DNA from: Dolomedes plantarius
Taxonomy: Eukaryota; Arthropoda; Arachnida; Araneae; Dolomedidae
Assembly (NCBI GenBank): GCA_907164885.2
Contig: OU015500.1
Span: forward strand, 48,412,646-48,476,645
Length of the DNA stretch: 64,000 bases
Reading direction: 5' to 3'
Position 1 is the first letter of the stretch, and every line of letters starts with the position of its first letter. The position numbers were made by a program, and so were the translations under genes. Positions 47,008 through 58,664 of the stretch are shown here, piece by piece. The notes below the pieces were generated by a model, which saw nothing but the letters and a program-made list of their open reading frames with translations, was not told the DNA's origin and searched no databases.

Positions 47008-49812
47008 TAGGGTGGTTCGAAAAACTCGATTTTTTTATTTCGGAATACCTCTTTCGGAATAATTTTTTATTTCGGAATACCTCTTTCGGAATAATTTTTT
47101 ATTTCGATTTACCTCTCAAACGTTGTAGTTTAGTATTCTCAATTGGGGAAAAATATAAAAAAATTCTAAGTTGACATCTTCAGTTCGCTCATGAGGCTGA
47201 AAGTTTGAAAAAATATGTTAAAAATTGAAATTTTCAAAAAATAGCAAAATTAGTTTTTTTGCAATTTTGTATAATGCAACAGCCATAAATTGTCAGTATA
47301 TAGCGTAGTTTGAACCTAAAAACATATTTTATAGCTTTTACATAATATCTTTAGTTCGCGCACACACCTTAAATTGGGCTAAAATCGCCTAAAATTTGAA
47401 ATTTACGTGTTTAATATACAATAATACATACATGACATATTTACGTTTCAAAAGTATTTTTAAAACTCTAAATTTGTTGAATATAACCTTTTATTACAGT
47501 ATTATACGTACAAGTGTAGTTACACACACATTTATATGTATATAATAACATTGTATGTCATAGCTAATTACAGAATGATTTATACATTTTACCTATTTTT
47601 TGTGTCTTTAAGATTCCTCAGATGTGTTCGGCATTGTTTTAAATTGAGATTTATAGTCAAATGATGGCATAGTTGACCTTGAGAGCAAAGTTGTCCTTAT
47701 GAAACCATCCCTGTTTTCTTCTCCACATACTTTAGTACAAGATTCTGTTACGAGCTTTACAATTCTTTCGACACTTTGCATGTAGCAAGGAAATTTAATT
47801 AGCTCGAACTCTGGGAGAACATTAGTATTAATAAGTTCTTCTAGGCTTTGCGTTGACACATTGCTCATTATTGGAGGAGGTGTAAGTTTGCACTTGGACC
47901 AATCAATAAGTTCAGTGTAATTTGAAGCTGCAAAATTGATGGTCGGGGGGTGAAAAGTTCGCACCGATTTCCCTTTTGGTTCTTGTTTTCTTGCTTTTAG
48001 CAATCTTTGAAAAGCTAGCTGTCCTACGTGCACTCTCTCATCTAATACCGTTGAAATTAAAATATTTTCGGGATAACAAAAATACGCATTCCTCTCACTG
48101 ACAGGATCAATTATTTTACGTACCCTGTCGGGAAGCTGTCTTGTCTTCTGTACTAATTTAAACACGTGAACTGCTCCAAACTTTACAGAGGGATGCATTT
48201 TAATTCCAAACCATACTGGAGGGTATATCTTCATAATATAGCTGACCAGCAGTTTAATTTCGTCAGAAGGTTTTACTTCAGAAATATATAGTCTTAAGAT
48301 CCTATTTGCACAAGTTAACCACCTAGAGTTACTAAGAGGACCAGGATCTTTCACAGCGAGATCTGGCGCACACTCTCCTGTCTTGACTGTTCGATAAATA
48401 TTAAGTAAATACTGTTGGTCCTTGCCTAAGTCAGTTTTGGTCACATTTATATCCTCACTATTAATCGTTTCAAAATTAGCAACAGGGAGTTTTTCAGAGT
48501 CAGTCAACTTCTTGCTAATTTGTCCTGAGAAACTTCTGGGTCCTGTAGTATCACCATCTACACTTTCAAACAAATGTCTGAACGGAAGTTCATTGAAATG
48601 TCATATAAACTATTATAAAGGACGATCAAGTTTAAGCTCAAGGTTACGAATAACACCATTTTTACATCGTGTGTTTGTCGCTGTTCCGTCATATCCAATT
48701 GCAACAAGTTTAACATAATCAAAGTTATTGTTTTCTAAATAGCAAAAGATGTTATTAGCTATTTCATTTCCAGTGGCCCTTGGAGGTGTCAAATGTCCCA
48801 GATACTTTCCACCAGGCTCTTGAACCAAGCTGATGTGCTCCTCTTTCTTTAGTCTGCGATACATTTTGTTACCATTATTTTCCTGATAATAAGTGTTATC
48901 TTTTCTCCCGTCAAAATACAGTCCATGTAACTCTACATTTGGAGAGTCTGATTGTAAAAAGTATCAAATTTTATGTTTTTCTCGTCTGATCTTACTCTTA
49001 TCTATTACTAGAGACATATCTCCTTCATTTATCCTGCCTACATCTTGCAAAACACAGGAAGCAATAGCAGCAGTGGCTCTCTCGGATATCCCATATCTAT
49101 CGCTTACTAATGCTGTTGCAGGAAGCTTAATTCGCATTTGCGATGTTGACGGCAAACTGTCACATTTTGCTCCGTGACTCTCAAACTGGCTATTTTGGGC
49201 AGAATTTATAAGAGTATCTCTTTTGCTAGCTTTAATATCAGGTTCAGCAATCTCGTTTTTCTTTTCACTTAGCATTCTTTTATTTCTTTTTGCGATATTA
49301 ATAGTCTTTACTCTAATCAAAGTGCCAATAAATTTTAAACGGCCATTTCGCTGGTCGTACAAAAACTCTCTCTCAATAATAGGGATTCTTTCCTTTATCA
49401 CATTTACAATCCATAATTACTTTACAGCTACAAGAGATAGGGTTCTTACCGCACAAACACGCAAAATTCATTACATTTTTGATATTTTTTTCAAATTTTA
49501 AGCCTCATGCGCAAACAGAATATATCATCTAAAAGTTATAATTTATTTTTATATTGAAACTACGCTATATACTAACAATTTATGGCTGTTGCATTATAAA
49601 AAATTACAAAAAAACTAATTTTATTATTTTTTGAAAATTTCAATTTTTAACATATTTTTTCAAACTTTCAGCCTCATGCGCGAACTAAAGATGTCAACTT
49701 CGAATTTTTTTTTTATTTTTCCCCAATTGAGGATACCAAACTACAACTTTTGAGAGGTAACGCAATTCCGAAATAAAAAAATCTATTTTTTTCTAACCAC
49801 CCTATTGTTTAG
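47000..49812 (-). mobile_element. element B: TAGGGTGG transposon, 2.8 kb, 8-bp TSD
   Basis: The element is 47008-49804. It begins TAGGGTGGTTCGAAAAA; its right end is the imperfect reverse complement (TTTTTTTCTAACCACCCTA). TTGTTTAG is duplicated at 47000-47007 and 49805-49812. Subterminal sequences (for example GTTGACATCTTCAGTTCGC) recur inverted near 49680. The transposase is on the minus strand. Unlike element A, the TSD here is non-repetitive and therefore convincing. Confidence 0.92.
47608..49401 (-). pseudogene. transposase of element B, lightly broken, unplaced superfamily
   Basis: Three minus-strand ORFs make one protein. N-terminal, 49401-48964: 145 codons, basic, low-similarity. Middle, about 48940-48613: FDGRKDNT, EEHISLVQEPGGKYLGHLTP, VAIGYDGTATNT and KNGVIRNLELKL. 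C-terminal, 48573-47608: FESVDGDTTGPRSFSG, SRWLTCANRILRLYIS, ERNAYFCYPENIL, QSVERIVKLVTES and KVCGEENRDGFI. At the middle/C-terminal junction HFNELPFRHLF is readable after a TGA. The two aspartates in FDG(R/Q)KD and G-DGT are candidate RNase-H-fold catalytic residues (inference). At least two disablements. I recall many arthropod relatives but cannot name the superfamily; hAT- or P-like is possible from the 8-bp TSD. Confidence 0.8.
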
Positions 49813-49925
49813 CCTTAAAATTGAAGATAGCGATATAATCTGATACCCCAACCTTACGTTTTCTTCCGTACACAGAAAGCTTTTGTTGAAAATGAAAATT
49901 AGAAAAGTAGGGTTTTCTTTCCTTC
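49813..49925. repeat. duplicated segment, copy 1, right part
   Basis: CCTTAAAATTGAAGAT through CAGAAAGCTTTTGTTGAAAA matches 50921-51030. Confidence 0.82.
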
Positions 49926-50552
49926 TATATCCTTAAATGCAATGTCCGTACTTTGAAAAATATTTGTGCTTTACTTTTTTCAGAACACTTATAGAGATGG
50001 CTAACTTCTACCCTACCTAGGGTATATGTATATTGAAGAAACCCTCTAATGAAGTATAAACGACACTTAATAGATATATAACAAAGTTTATTCTTTACTT
50101 GACACATATACTTGCGTTTCAAAACAATACTGCGTACTACTGGTACAATATGTATAAACACTGTGAAAGGAAATACAGTTCGAAATACTTATAAGTATAA
50201 ACACTATGCAAGGAATGTTATTTCAAAAATACTCAGAAATTACTCTAAAGTCAAAACAGCGACGCTGCTCAGTAAACTTATTCCTATGACCACAAATAAC
50301 CTTCGTATACCGGACTGGTACGAACTCGCGTAAGTTTGAAGCAAACTAGCTAATCGCCTTAAGCGGCAACTCGCATAAATCACTATTAACAAACCAGACT
50401 CTTTGAGTAACCTGGCTACTCTGTATTTATAGTAACCAACTATGATGAATTTAGCATAACTTTTTTTAGCTTCTTTGGATTTATGTGACTATAAAGGTCG
50501 ATTATTGTTAATCGATTCTTAGGTAGACCTTACACTCTATTTGGAATTTGTA
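49926..50552. other. unassigned sequence
   Basis: No gene recognised. Confidence 0.4.
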
Positions 50553-51030
50553 GCTATAGACATCAATAATTAATTTTCTAGTAAAAAACTGACATCTGAA
50601 AAAATTTTAATTACAAAAATTGCGCTCTCTTTATTCAAACGTCTACTTTCATATGCAAAAAGAAAAAAATATTCAGAAATATTCATTTGAATATACAATG
50701 GAACCTCGATCGGTCTTTCCCCGAATCATCGTTTTCCCGTATATGTCGTCTACTTCATCCACTCTCGATGATAATATTTCTTATTTATATTCCCGCACCT
50801 ATAGTTTTCCCTCGTTGATCGTTTAGTAAAATAAGTCCCTTTAAAAACGATCAATCGAGGTTCCACTGTATATGGTTATATGGTTAGAAAACATTCACAG
50901 ACAAATTCCACATTGCTTAGCATTAAAATTGAAGATCAGTAATGTAATTTGATACAACGAAAAAGTTTCTTTCGTATACAGAAAGCTTTTGTTGAAAACG
51001 AAATTTTTAAAGTTAGGGGTTTTACCTTTC
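50553..51030. repeat. duplicated segment, copy 2 (empty site for element B)
   Basis: Homologous to 46831-47007 plus 49813-49925. It carries a single TTGCTTAG (50913-50920) where copy 1 has element B between two TTGTTTAG. It contains a pogo-type MITE that copy 1 lacks. Confidence 0.85.
50694..50870. mobile_element. pogo/Tigger-type MITE
   Basis: The element is 50696-50868 (173 bp). Its ends are CAATGGAACCTCGAT and, inverted, CAGTGGAACCTCGAT. TA flanks both sides. CAGTGGAACCTCGATT ends are typical of pogo/Tigger elements. No ORF. Confidence 0.88.
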
Positions 51031-51670
51031 ACAAATAGCGGTCAATACTAGAAGGGAAAAATAAATATTTCTTGTTTCAAAATGGCTACACCTCCGGGAA
51101 TCTGCCGAGCAACATGTTCTTTTCTAATGTATCAGTCCGGATATGTACACAAAAATAAAAGATAAAGAACCTGAGTGATGACGGCAGCCCGCCCGAGGAG
51201 ATGGTTGTGGATCTAATGTACTTTGATAAATGGATCGGCGGCGTTATTGATTAGAAAGCTGATCGAGTACGTTTGCCATAGAGATTAGGAGAATGGTTAT
51301 TGGGGAAATTATAAGGCAGGGCTGATCGAAGTTATAGTTATCAAGGAAATGTTTCATTACTCCGGAGCTTTATCACGTATTTCCTCATGAATCCTTTATC
51401 GTGAGGGTAACAAATATATCTCCGGAGATCTTGTAGGCTATAATAAAGATAAGAACAGAGGGGACCTATTAATTCCAACAACATTTTTTTTACATGTTTT
51501 TGTCGCTTTTTGGAGAGGGTGAAAATATCGTAAACTGTTAATCCTAGAGAATTAGAAAAACACCTAAATTGCGATAAATATTTAAATATGTAACATTTTG
51601 ATGCATATACGCGCAAAAAATAATTACTTATAAATTTATGTACTCATCTGCTAGTAACTCAGAATACTAA
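51031..51670. other. unassigned sequence
   Basis: No gene recognised. Confidence 0.4.
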
Positions 51671-51675
51671 ATTAA

Positions 51676-51733
51676 CCTTTTGCTTACGGGGCCCAATACG
51701 GGGAAATTTCAGATATATGTATATATGTGCGTC

Positions 51734-51788
<55 letters not shown>
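51676..51788. repeat. diverged dispersed repeat plus (TA)n array
   Basis: AACCTTTTGCTTACGGGG at 51676 recalls the 10031/13182 repeat; the TA array spans 51736-51788. Confidence 0.6.
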
Positions 51789-51791
<3 letters not shown>

Positions 51792-51819
51792 GGTGTCGTG
51801 AAGAAATGTATATTTTTTT

Positions 51820-51935
51820 ATGAGTGTAAGTCTACCTCTGGAGAGAAGAGACCTGGGACCGGTTTTAAGGTTGCTGCCTCCGGGAGGTCGATTCTCAAAA
51901 TGAGGGGTCGGGGATAATCAACACCCCAGTACCAT
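51820..51935 (+). mobile_element. probable SINE fragment
   Basis: GGGACCGGTTTTAAGGTTGC and GGGAGGTCGATTCTCAAAATG resemble a SINE head-to-body junction near a degenerate B box. No ends defined. Confidence 0.35.
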
Positions 51936-52989
51936 TTCCCGCGGAAAGTATTTATCGCTCTTTAGGCATTAAGAAAATTATGAAGGTTTTAATTATTTAG
52001 GCTTTAAGAAAACCATCGCATGTTTTGATTTCCATTTTCATGTAATCAACGTATTTTGGGACTTTTTACCCTGCATCGTATTACTTACTATTTCTCGAAG
52101 TGATGTAAGAGAGTTTCAGAAAACCTCAATAAAATTTAGAGTCATGTTTATTTTTATAAATACTGTATCATACAAAAATTTATTATTATAGATACAGATT
52201 TCAAGTATTTTGGTTTTGCAACTGTTATTTTTTCTTTCGCCAAAGGAGACGCGATCTTTTTCGGAATTTTGTTTTGATTTAAGGGGTCTCGGGAGTCTTA
52301 CTATTTTACTGAAGGTGCAATTTAGCATCATGTCACATTTAGTTTTATTTCTCATTCCCTACAAAACATAAATACATGAAATTTTTACCACTGAAAGCTT
52401 AATATATGTTCTATGAAGAATAATTATTTCAATGTTCTACAACTGGTATTTTAATTAATTTTCGATTTTTAATTTTGATGAAAATTTTAAAATTGTGTTT
52501 TGGCTTGCATCCATTGCGGGCAAGACTGTAGCAAAACTATTGGTTCTAGATTCCCAAAAAATATTGATAAAGTTGTAAAACTAATATATATTTAACGTAT
52601 ACTCCATTTTTAAACAATTAAAAACTTAAATTTTTTTAATTAAAATTAAAATTACAAAACTTTGAAAAATGCATTTTTTATTGAAAACATGTTAATTTTA
52701 AATAATTAATGCAATTAAAAATACTAAATTTGAAGTATACATTATTCCTTGCATCAAAATAAACGTATTCACCAAGTTTTATAGAAATTGCTTTGTCAGT
52801 TTCTTTATCAGTCAAAAAATGACTGCAAAAAAGACACAACTCTAGTATAATTTTACCCCAATTTCCCCCTCCAAATTTCGGAATAGAACTTCACTTTAAA
52901 AGCTCCGGCCTTAGTTATTGCGGGGCCCAACTGCAGAAATTTCGATAAAAATATAATGTACAGATATTTTAATAAAAATATAGTTACAC
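51936..52989. other. unassigned AT-rich sequence
   Basis: No gene recognised. Confidence 0.4.
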
Positions 52990-53143
52990 ACTGGCCTGTG
53001 GCGTCCTTGTGGTACAACGCACTGGCTTTCGGTACTGAGGGTGCTCGGATCGAATCCCGGCGTTGCGCCACTGAAAATGCTTTTGTTTAGGTAGTCCTTT
53101 TACAGGGGGTAGTGCTGGTCCGCTTATATGGCACCCCCATAAT
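52990..53143 (+). mobile_element. tRNA-derived SINE, 5' fragment
   Basis: A box TGGCGTCCTTGTGGTACAACG near 52998 and B box GCTCGGATCGAATCCCGG near 53043. The head matches 36697-37140 (GGCTTTCGGTACTGA). The body is cut short and the AAC tail is missing. Confidence 0.78.
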
Positions 53144-53149
53144 AAAATA

Positions 53150-54015
53150 TTTGAAAGTGGTGTATGTCCACTTTAAAAAAATGAGTTAACGGTGATTTTA
53201 GTAAGATATACACACCTTTTATTCGTACGATTTTTTTCATAAAGTAAACAAAAGAATTTTGGCTATAAAATGTTATCGCAAAAACTTTTTTTTAAAAGTG
53301 GAATAAGTCCATTCCTAATAATTATAATAAAAGCAACTTGCTTATTGCAATTATTATTGATTATTACGACTTCAGTGTACACTACGCTTTAGCATATATT
53401 ACTTAGCTAGTGTCTTAAAAACAACATCGTTAACAAAATAATGGTATTATTGTTCTGATTAAGTGGTCAGAAGTAATTTCACTGATTTTGTTTGGTTTTC
53501 TTTCGCAATTCCTACTGTTTGGTTTGTGTTTCTTATACTAATAGATTGCAGCGTGAGTATTATTTAAATATTTTTATTAAAGCAGAAAATCAAAGTTTTA
53601 GATAAATAACATTTAATACAGTTGTTACAATGAGTTCACATACCAATAAAAAAGACGATAATATGTCAATTTGGTCTGATAGTGATGTTGGTAAGTAAGA
53701 GTTTACATTAAAATATCCATTTCACTGAAGCTAATGTATATAAAAATATGGACTTAATTTCCACTTGTTTTTATTTTTTATAATATGTTATTTTTGAAAG
53801 TGGTATAAGTCCATTTGGAGCTAAAAAAATCGTTTATTTTTTAAATAATTTTAATAATTATTATTTCATAGTAAAATTTAAAAGGTGTATAGTGTTAAAA
53901 ACATCACTCGAATTGATTAACGTTTGCCAATATTTTTAAATTCATTCAAATACAAACCTTTAAATATCTCGATACGTGAAAAATGGACTTATGCCACTTT
54001 CAAAAATAACAGCTC
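53150..54015. repeat. recurrent AGTGGTATAAGTCCAT motif, both orientations
   Basis: GAAAGTGGTGTATGTCCACTTT near 53154, AAAGTGGAATAAGTCCAT near 53297, ATGGACTTAATTTCCACT near 53750, GAAAGTGGTATAAGTCCAT near 53797 and ATGGACTTATGCCACTTTC near 53984. The last two, with TGTTATTTTT/AAAAATAACA, form a long inverted pair. Confidence 0.7.
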
Positions 54016-54110
54016 ATATGTTAAAGCCATTTCAGTTTAGACATATTTTTAATTTTCCAGATCAAATAGGTTCAACTGGCAAGGTCGGCCCTGCCCTTTA
54101 AAGTGTGCTA
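53630..54110 (+). CDS. possible small two-exon gene or TE N-terminal exon
   Basis: ATG at 53631 opens a 21-codon acidic stretch (MSSHTNKKDDNMSIWSDSD) that runs straight into a consensus splice donor, G|GTAAGT, at 53691. About 370 bp downstream a pyrimidine tract ends TTTTCCAG near 54060, followed by ATCAAATAGGTTCAAC. Short Asp/Ser-rich N-termini are common in piggyBac-like transposases, but no catalytic exon follows. The function is unknown, and the call could be chance. Confidence 0.3.
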
Positions 54111-54517
54111 CCCTAATGATCTCTCCTAATCAAAATTCACAATTAACTTTATCAACACTATAAAATTTTCCCATTTTACGCAATTTGAATAAGGAAAATT
54201 TTCTTCAAACTTTAATTTCCCCCTCTTTGAAATATTTTCTCATAACTTGGTGTTTGTTAACTTTTAAACTGGCCAAAAATATGGCTAATAAAGACGGGAA
54301 AGATGTTTTGCTTGGTTGCAAATTTATACCTTGGAAAATAGACTTCAGAAATGAGCATTTAAACATTTCAGATTATACAGCACATCACGGCAGTTAATAT
54401 TCCAAAAGGTATAATAGTTCCAATAGTGTTTAAAATTTGCTTTCAATTGTAACTGCAGATGTGTATTTCTCCCCATCTGTTTCTTGTAAACACTGCGTTT
54501 TCTTTAGACTAAACCAT

Positions 54518-55306
54518 TGTCAATCGGCAGAAAAACACCTGTTCGACTCTTCCTTGGGACAAATGCCGATATTTGGCGAAAAGTGGGGGATGTTTGGTGC
54601 CAATCTCTTCCTCTCTCGTTGACCTTCGCTTTAACGTTCCACCCCTCATCGAAAAAGAACTCTCCCCGAGTGACGAGTTTCTCAGGGATCTTCTCTTCAG
54701 AGGTTACCAGTACGTGTGTGGTCTTGTGTGTGATCTTTTCCAGGAGAGCTTTCGGCAAGAACCGGAAATTTGACTTTACTGTAATCGAGACCCCATGGCA
54801 AGCTGCCCCATGGCAGAGCATCGTTTAGTTTTCAGGTTCCAATTAGAGAAGTATTGTTGATGACCCCTTCGATTGTTCCGAACAGACTGTCCAGTTGGGA
54901 GAATGGAAACGGCTCTCCTCCGGCTATCTAGAGGGGTGCACCAAAAGCACCGGCATGGGAACGGAAGATTCGGAAGTTGAGTTTTTAAAAGAATCATCGA
55001 GAATGTTCGAGAGATTTCCGGAAAAGACGAAAGATATTAAAAAGGGCGGTCTCTCGGAGGAGAAACAGACCTGAGCCGACTGCTGAACGTGATGCTGTTT
55101 TTTTTTTAGGCAGAGACCTGTGACGTCTACTTACTTTGGCTTTTGCTAGCCACTACATAATGAGATGTAACTAGGTGATTTGTACATATTTGTATTATAA
55201 ACAGGAGGTCTTAATAAAGGCTTGTAAATATATTTTAAATTAAGTCTTCGTTTTACGAAATGAAATACCTCTTCCGAAATATTGGCTCGTTGTCGGCCAC
55301 GCCATG

Positions 55307-55309
<3 letters not shown>
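54518..55309 (+). repeat. putative solo LTR with promoter and poly-A signals
   Basis: GC-richer block ending TCGGCCACGCCATGACA at a TA array. Promoter-like order: heat-shock-like AGAATGTTCGAGAGATTTCC (54999-55018), TATA-like GATATTAAAAAGG (55033), and AATAAA at 55213. That close spacing of start and poly-A signals fits the R region of an LTR. The left edge (TGTCAATCGGC, 54518) is a guess. No second copy is present. Confidence 0.4.
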
Positions 55310-55371
<62 letters not shown>

Positions 55372-55421
55372 ATGTGTTTGCGTATATGTATATACTATAT
55401 ACATATATATATATATATATG
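55310..55421. repeat. (TA)n/(TATG)n array
   Basis: TA to 55362, then mixed TATG and ATAC units. Confidence 0.93.
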
Positions 55422-55663
55422 TGTATATACATATCTGTCTTTTAAGATAGACTATTTAGATGTGAGTAGACCATAAACATTGACGACGGACCAGTTGTTA
55501 GTAATTAACAACGCTTTTATTAATCAAATGATTTTAAACAAAGTAAATGGGGAAATTTCCCGCTCGTGGAATGACATCCACACAAAGCAACGTTTTGGCT
55601 ACTACTGAAGTATTTCTGTTTACGTCATATGAGACGCCGCCTAGCGCATGCGCTCAGACAATA

Positions 55664-56463
55664 TCTATATAGTATATAAAACACTTCCGTAACTGACTGA
55701 CTGACTGACATACAACGCACAGACCGAACCGCTGGATCTAAAGGGCTGAAATTTTGCATGGCGATTCTTCTTATAGTGTAGGGGTGCACAGAGAAAGATT
55801 TTTAAAAAATTCTTCTTAGACTTTTTAAAATTAAATTTTTAAGCTGTTATAGAAACTTTTTTTAAGTTTGCATTTAAAATAATAATTTGAGGGTTATAAA
55901 ATTTACATCACAAGAAAGATCATAAAAATTCCTTTAAAATGAAATCTTTTTCGAATATTTACCTCCATTTTCTGATTTTTGGTGAATTTTTAAAGCTTAA
56001 CTTTTAGAATTTAATTTATTAAATGCTGATCACGTGATTTATTTTTTCTGGACTTTAAATTAATTTATCGTCACGTGTATGACAATGAAATAGACAAAAA
56101 AATATTTTTTTTCTTGCTAATGCGGCAGACGATTGGATAATATCCAATAAAATATTAAAATACAGTAAAAGATAAGTTCCTCAAACTGTACTACATTAAC
56201 TGTACTATATCCTTTAGTATGTTCTATTAGATTTAATTTGAATATTTTCCTCTACATTATTTTGTCTATAAAATTCTTTTGTCTATCCCTTACGATTGTT
56301 TTATAAATATATTGTATTTTTTTACATCAATTGCATACATTGATCGTTGTATTTATTACAAATATATAAATATATTTATTTATTTATTTGGCATTAATTG
56401 CATACATTAACCGTTGTATTTAATTTCAATGTACTCCGTAGCGAAGTGCGGGTTTTCAGCTAG
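55664..56463 (+). mobile_element. non-autonomous Helitron, 800 bp, both ends intact
   Basis: Begins TCTATATAGTATATAAAAC and ends GGGTTTTCAGCTAG. A short hairpin (CCGTA-GCGAAG-TGCGG, 5-bp stem) lies 11 bp before the terminus. The base before is A (55663) and after is T (56464), the A|T target with no TSD expected of Helitrons. No Rep/helicase ORF, so it is mobilised in trans. Confidence 0.9.
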
Positions 56464-56475
56464 TGTGTATATAGG

Positions 56476-56492
56476 ATTACGGGCCCAAGAAT

Positions 56493-56535
<43 letters not shown>

Positions 56536-56593
56536 TTCTTGGGCCCGTAGTCTTAGGATACATGCCTTCCCACCCCGTAAGAAAAAGGTTAAA
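56476..56593 (-). repeat. dispersed repeat with (TA)n, folded into a palindrome
   Basis: TTACGGGCCCAAGAATGA, then (TA)n at 56498-56533, then TCATTCTTGGGCCCGTAG and the rest of the minus-strand copy of the 10031/13182 repeat (to AAAAGGTTAAAC). Two copies face each other across the TA array. Confidence 0.82.
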
Positions 56594-56799
56594 CACTTTT
56601 AAATAAGCATTATCGTAAAAATGTGGTAACCGGTTTTTCCTTATTCTCACCGAGGGTGTTCTAGTTATTTCTTAAGTTATGTGTGACAGATTTTACGTCT
56701 TTATCTCTTCTGAATTAATAATATTTCCTTGAGTGTTTGGTAGAGCAAAGTTTTTAGTACCAGAATTTCATTTAATGAATTCGCAACTTTGTGCATTAT

Positions 56800-56962
56800 A
56801 ATTGAAAGGTTTTTGCCAGGCACAGCCAAATCTTATACGGCAATTCTACTAATGGCGAGAGGTCCCGACCGCGATCCGCTCGTCTGGGACCAGCGGGCTC
56901 GAGGGGAGGGGGGACGAATTATCCTCGCACTACCAAGCCGGAAAACAAACTAACTAACTAGC
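56800..56962 (+). mobile_element. probable SINE 3' end with (AACT)n tail
   Basis: GC-richer body (GGTCCCGACCGCGATCCG) ends CCGGAAAACAAACTAACTAA, a short-repeat tail typical of tRNA-derived SINEs. The head is not recognised. Confidence 0.5.
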
Positions 56963-57654
56963 CTTTACAAGTTAAAATTAACTTTTCATCCGATTTTATT
57001 GGACAACACTGCTTAGTGCCGCGCCCGTTCCTGGTTGCCCTACTTTATTGAGACAAACAAAAGACATCAAACTCTGTGCTCAGACTTGAATACATTCTAA
57101 TGTAGACATCCGTTTGGATACATGAATACACCAGCGGACAAAATATAATATAAATATGCACAGGATACTTACGAAACATATACAATTTATACACATTGCT
57201 TAACATACATATGTCTACTAAACATATTCAACACATTATTATACATACAGAACAAGCTATACCAACATACACACACTATTACACAACCTATTATACATAC
57301 ATCGTACATTAATATATTATTCATGTATACTCAGATAAATATGTTTGGTGACCAAAAACGTTAATAAATATTAATACTATTCATATGCATGTTCCAAGTT
57401 TAACGCTAAATCTCGCAATTTTTTTTAATGTCTAGATTTTCAGATTTAACTGCGAGGATGCTATTGTTATTCATCAGGCATATTTTTCAGCCTGACAGAT
57501 AGCGCGTATTAGCCTTTTTCAAACTAAGGTTGCCTGGTTCTTTTTTAAAATTCATTTTCGATATTTTATCCATATGAAAATGAGGTCATTACGTTTGTTG
57601 TTATGCAGCCAACTTTCACAAAAGCCCTTCTAACCGAAAACATAATACTCTAAT
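56963..57654. other. unassigned sequence
   Basis: Contains a TACATA-rich low-complexity run near 57200-57310. No gene. Confidence 0.4.
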
Positions 57655-57800
57655 TAAGTTTTTGTAACAAGGGATCTCTTGGCCGGACAATGGCCTATTG
57701 CAAGGCCGAAAGACATCGGATCCAGAGTCTACAGTCTCGAATCCCAAGGTAGGCATGGGGGCTTGTGGCTGTTTGGAACAGGTTTTAAAGCGATACATCA
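57655..57800 (+). mobile_element. tRNA-like SINE fragment
   Basis: TGGCCGGACAATGGCC near 57680 (A-box region) and GTCTCGAATCCCAAGG near 57733 (B box), followed by GGCATGGGGGCTTGT. The last block resembles GGCATGGGTGTTTGT at 62659. Confidence 0.55.
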
Positions 57801-57903
57801 GTTGACACCGCAGATTTTCTATTTCAGTGTTGAACTACGGGGGTTTTTCACCTCGGTGTTTCCTTAATCACAGACTGGTAAACACATATTTTTGAAATAT
57901 TTT

Positions 57904-58059
57904 GTAACGTAGGATTACGTTCCTCTATAACAGTCCTCCGAAAAGCAAAATTTCAGATGCCCTGCGTCGCGAGTTATAATTTTGGCTGCGCGCCAAATCC
58001 AGTGTGTATCGCTTGGGCAAGCAGTAAACAGTTAAACAGAAAAGTACCAGAAAATATGT

Positions 58060-58098
<39 letters not shown>

Positions 58099-58178
58099 TT
58101 ATATACAAAAGAGGTAAGCAACGATAAGTAATCCTACATTAATAACTCGCGGGAGTTTCGTTAGAAGAGATTACCTGA
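57904..58178 (+). mobile_element. TAACGTAGGATTAC repeat, copy 3
   Basis: TAACGTAGGATTACGTTCCTC near 57905 and inverse GTAATCCTACATTAA near 58128, body homologous to 39912-40084, with a TA array (58067-58094) inside. It extends into TCGTTAGAAGAGATTACCTG, as at 40071-40117. Confidence 0.75.
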
Positions 58179-58664
58179 AACTTGTTGATTTTTTTTTTGC
58201 TTATGAATGAGGTTGTTTCGAAAAAAGACACGTAGTTCTTTCAATTTTGATTCCTCCATAACTAATATTTTAAAGGGCATTTAGTTACGTATGTCTACCG
58301 TTAGATGACGGATTTTTAAAAAAATTAAATTAGAATTTTCAAAAAAAACTTTCAAAAACATCCGCATTGCATTTAAACTACTAATTTCATATGAATAAGA
58401 TAAGAGTTCGAAAATATGCATTTGCTGATCTGTAATTAGGGAAAAACTGAGCCAAAAATCACCAGTTTCTTCACACTGGGACTTCCATATTAACTGATGA
58501 AACGTCTTAAGATTTAGGCCCCAATCAGTTTAGCCTCAGTGTTGAAAAAGGGGCCTATAACGCTTCAAACAAACCATGAGAGTTACCAAAATTTGGTAAT
58601 TTTTCTTTCAGTACTTTTATAATCGCAGATCAACCCATGAGTATTTTTTAAATCTCTTTTATGC
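58179..58664. other. unassigned sequence
   Basis: No gene recognised. Confidence 0.4.

Noticed and set aside
54504..54828. Overlapping 105- and 103-codon ORFs on opposite strands
   Set aside because: No domain in either; they arise in a locally GC-richer, stop-poor block that looks like LTR sequence.
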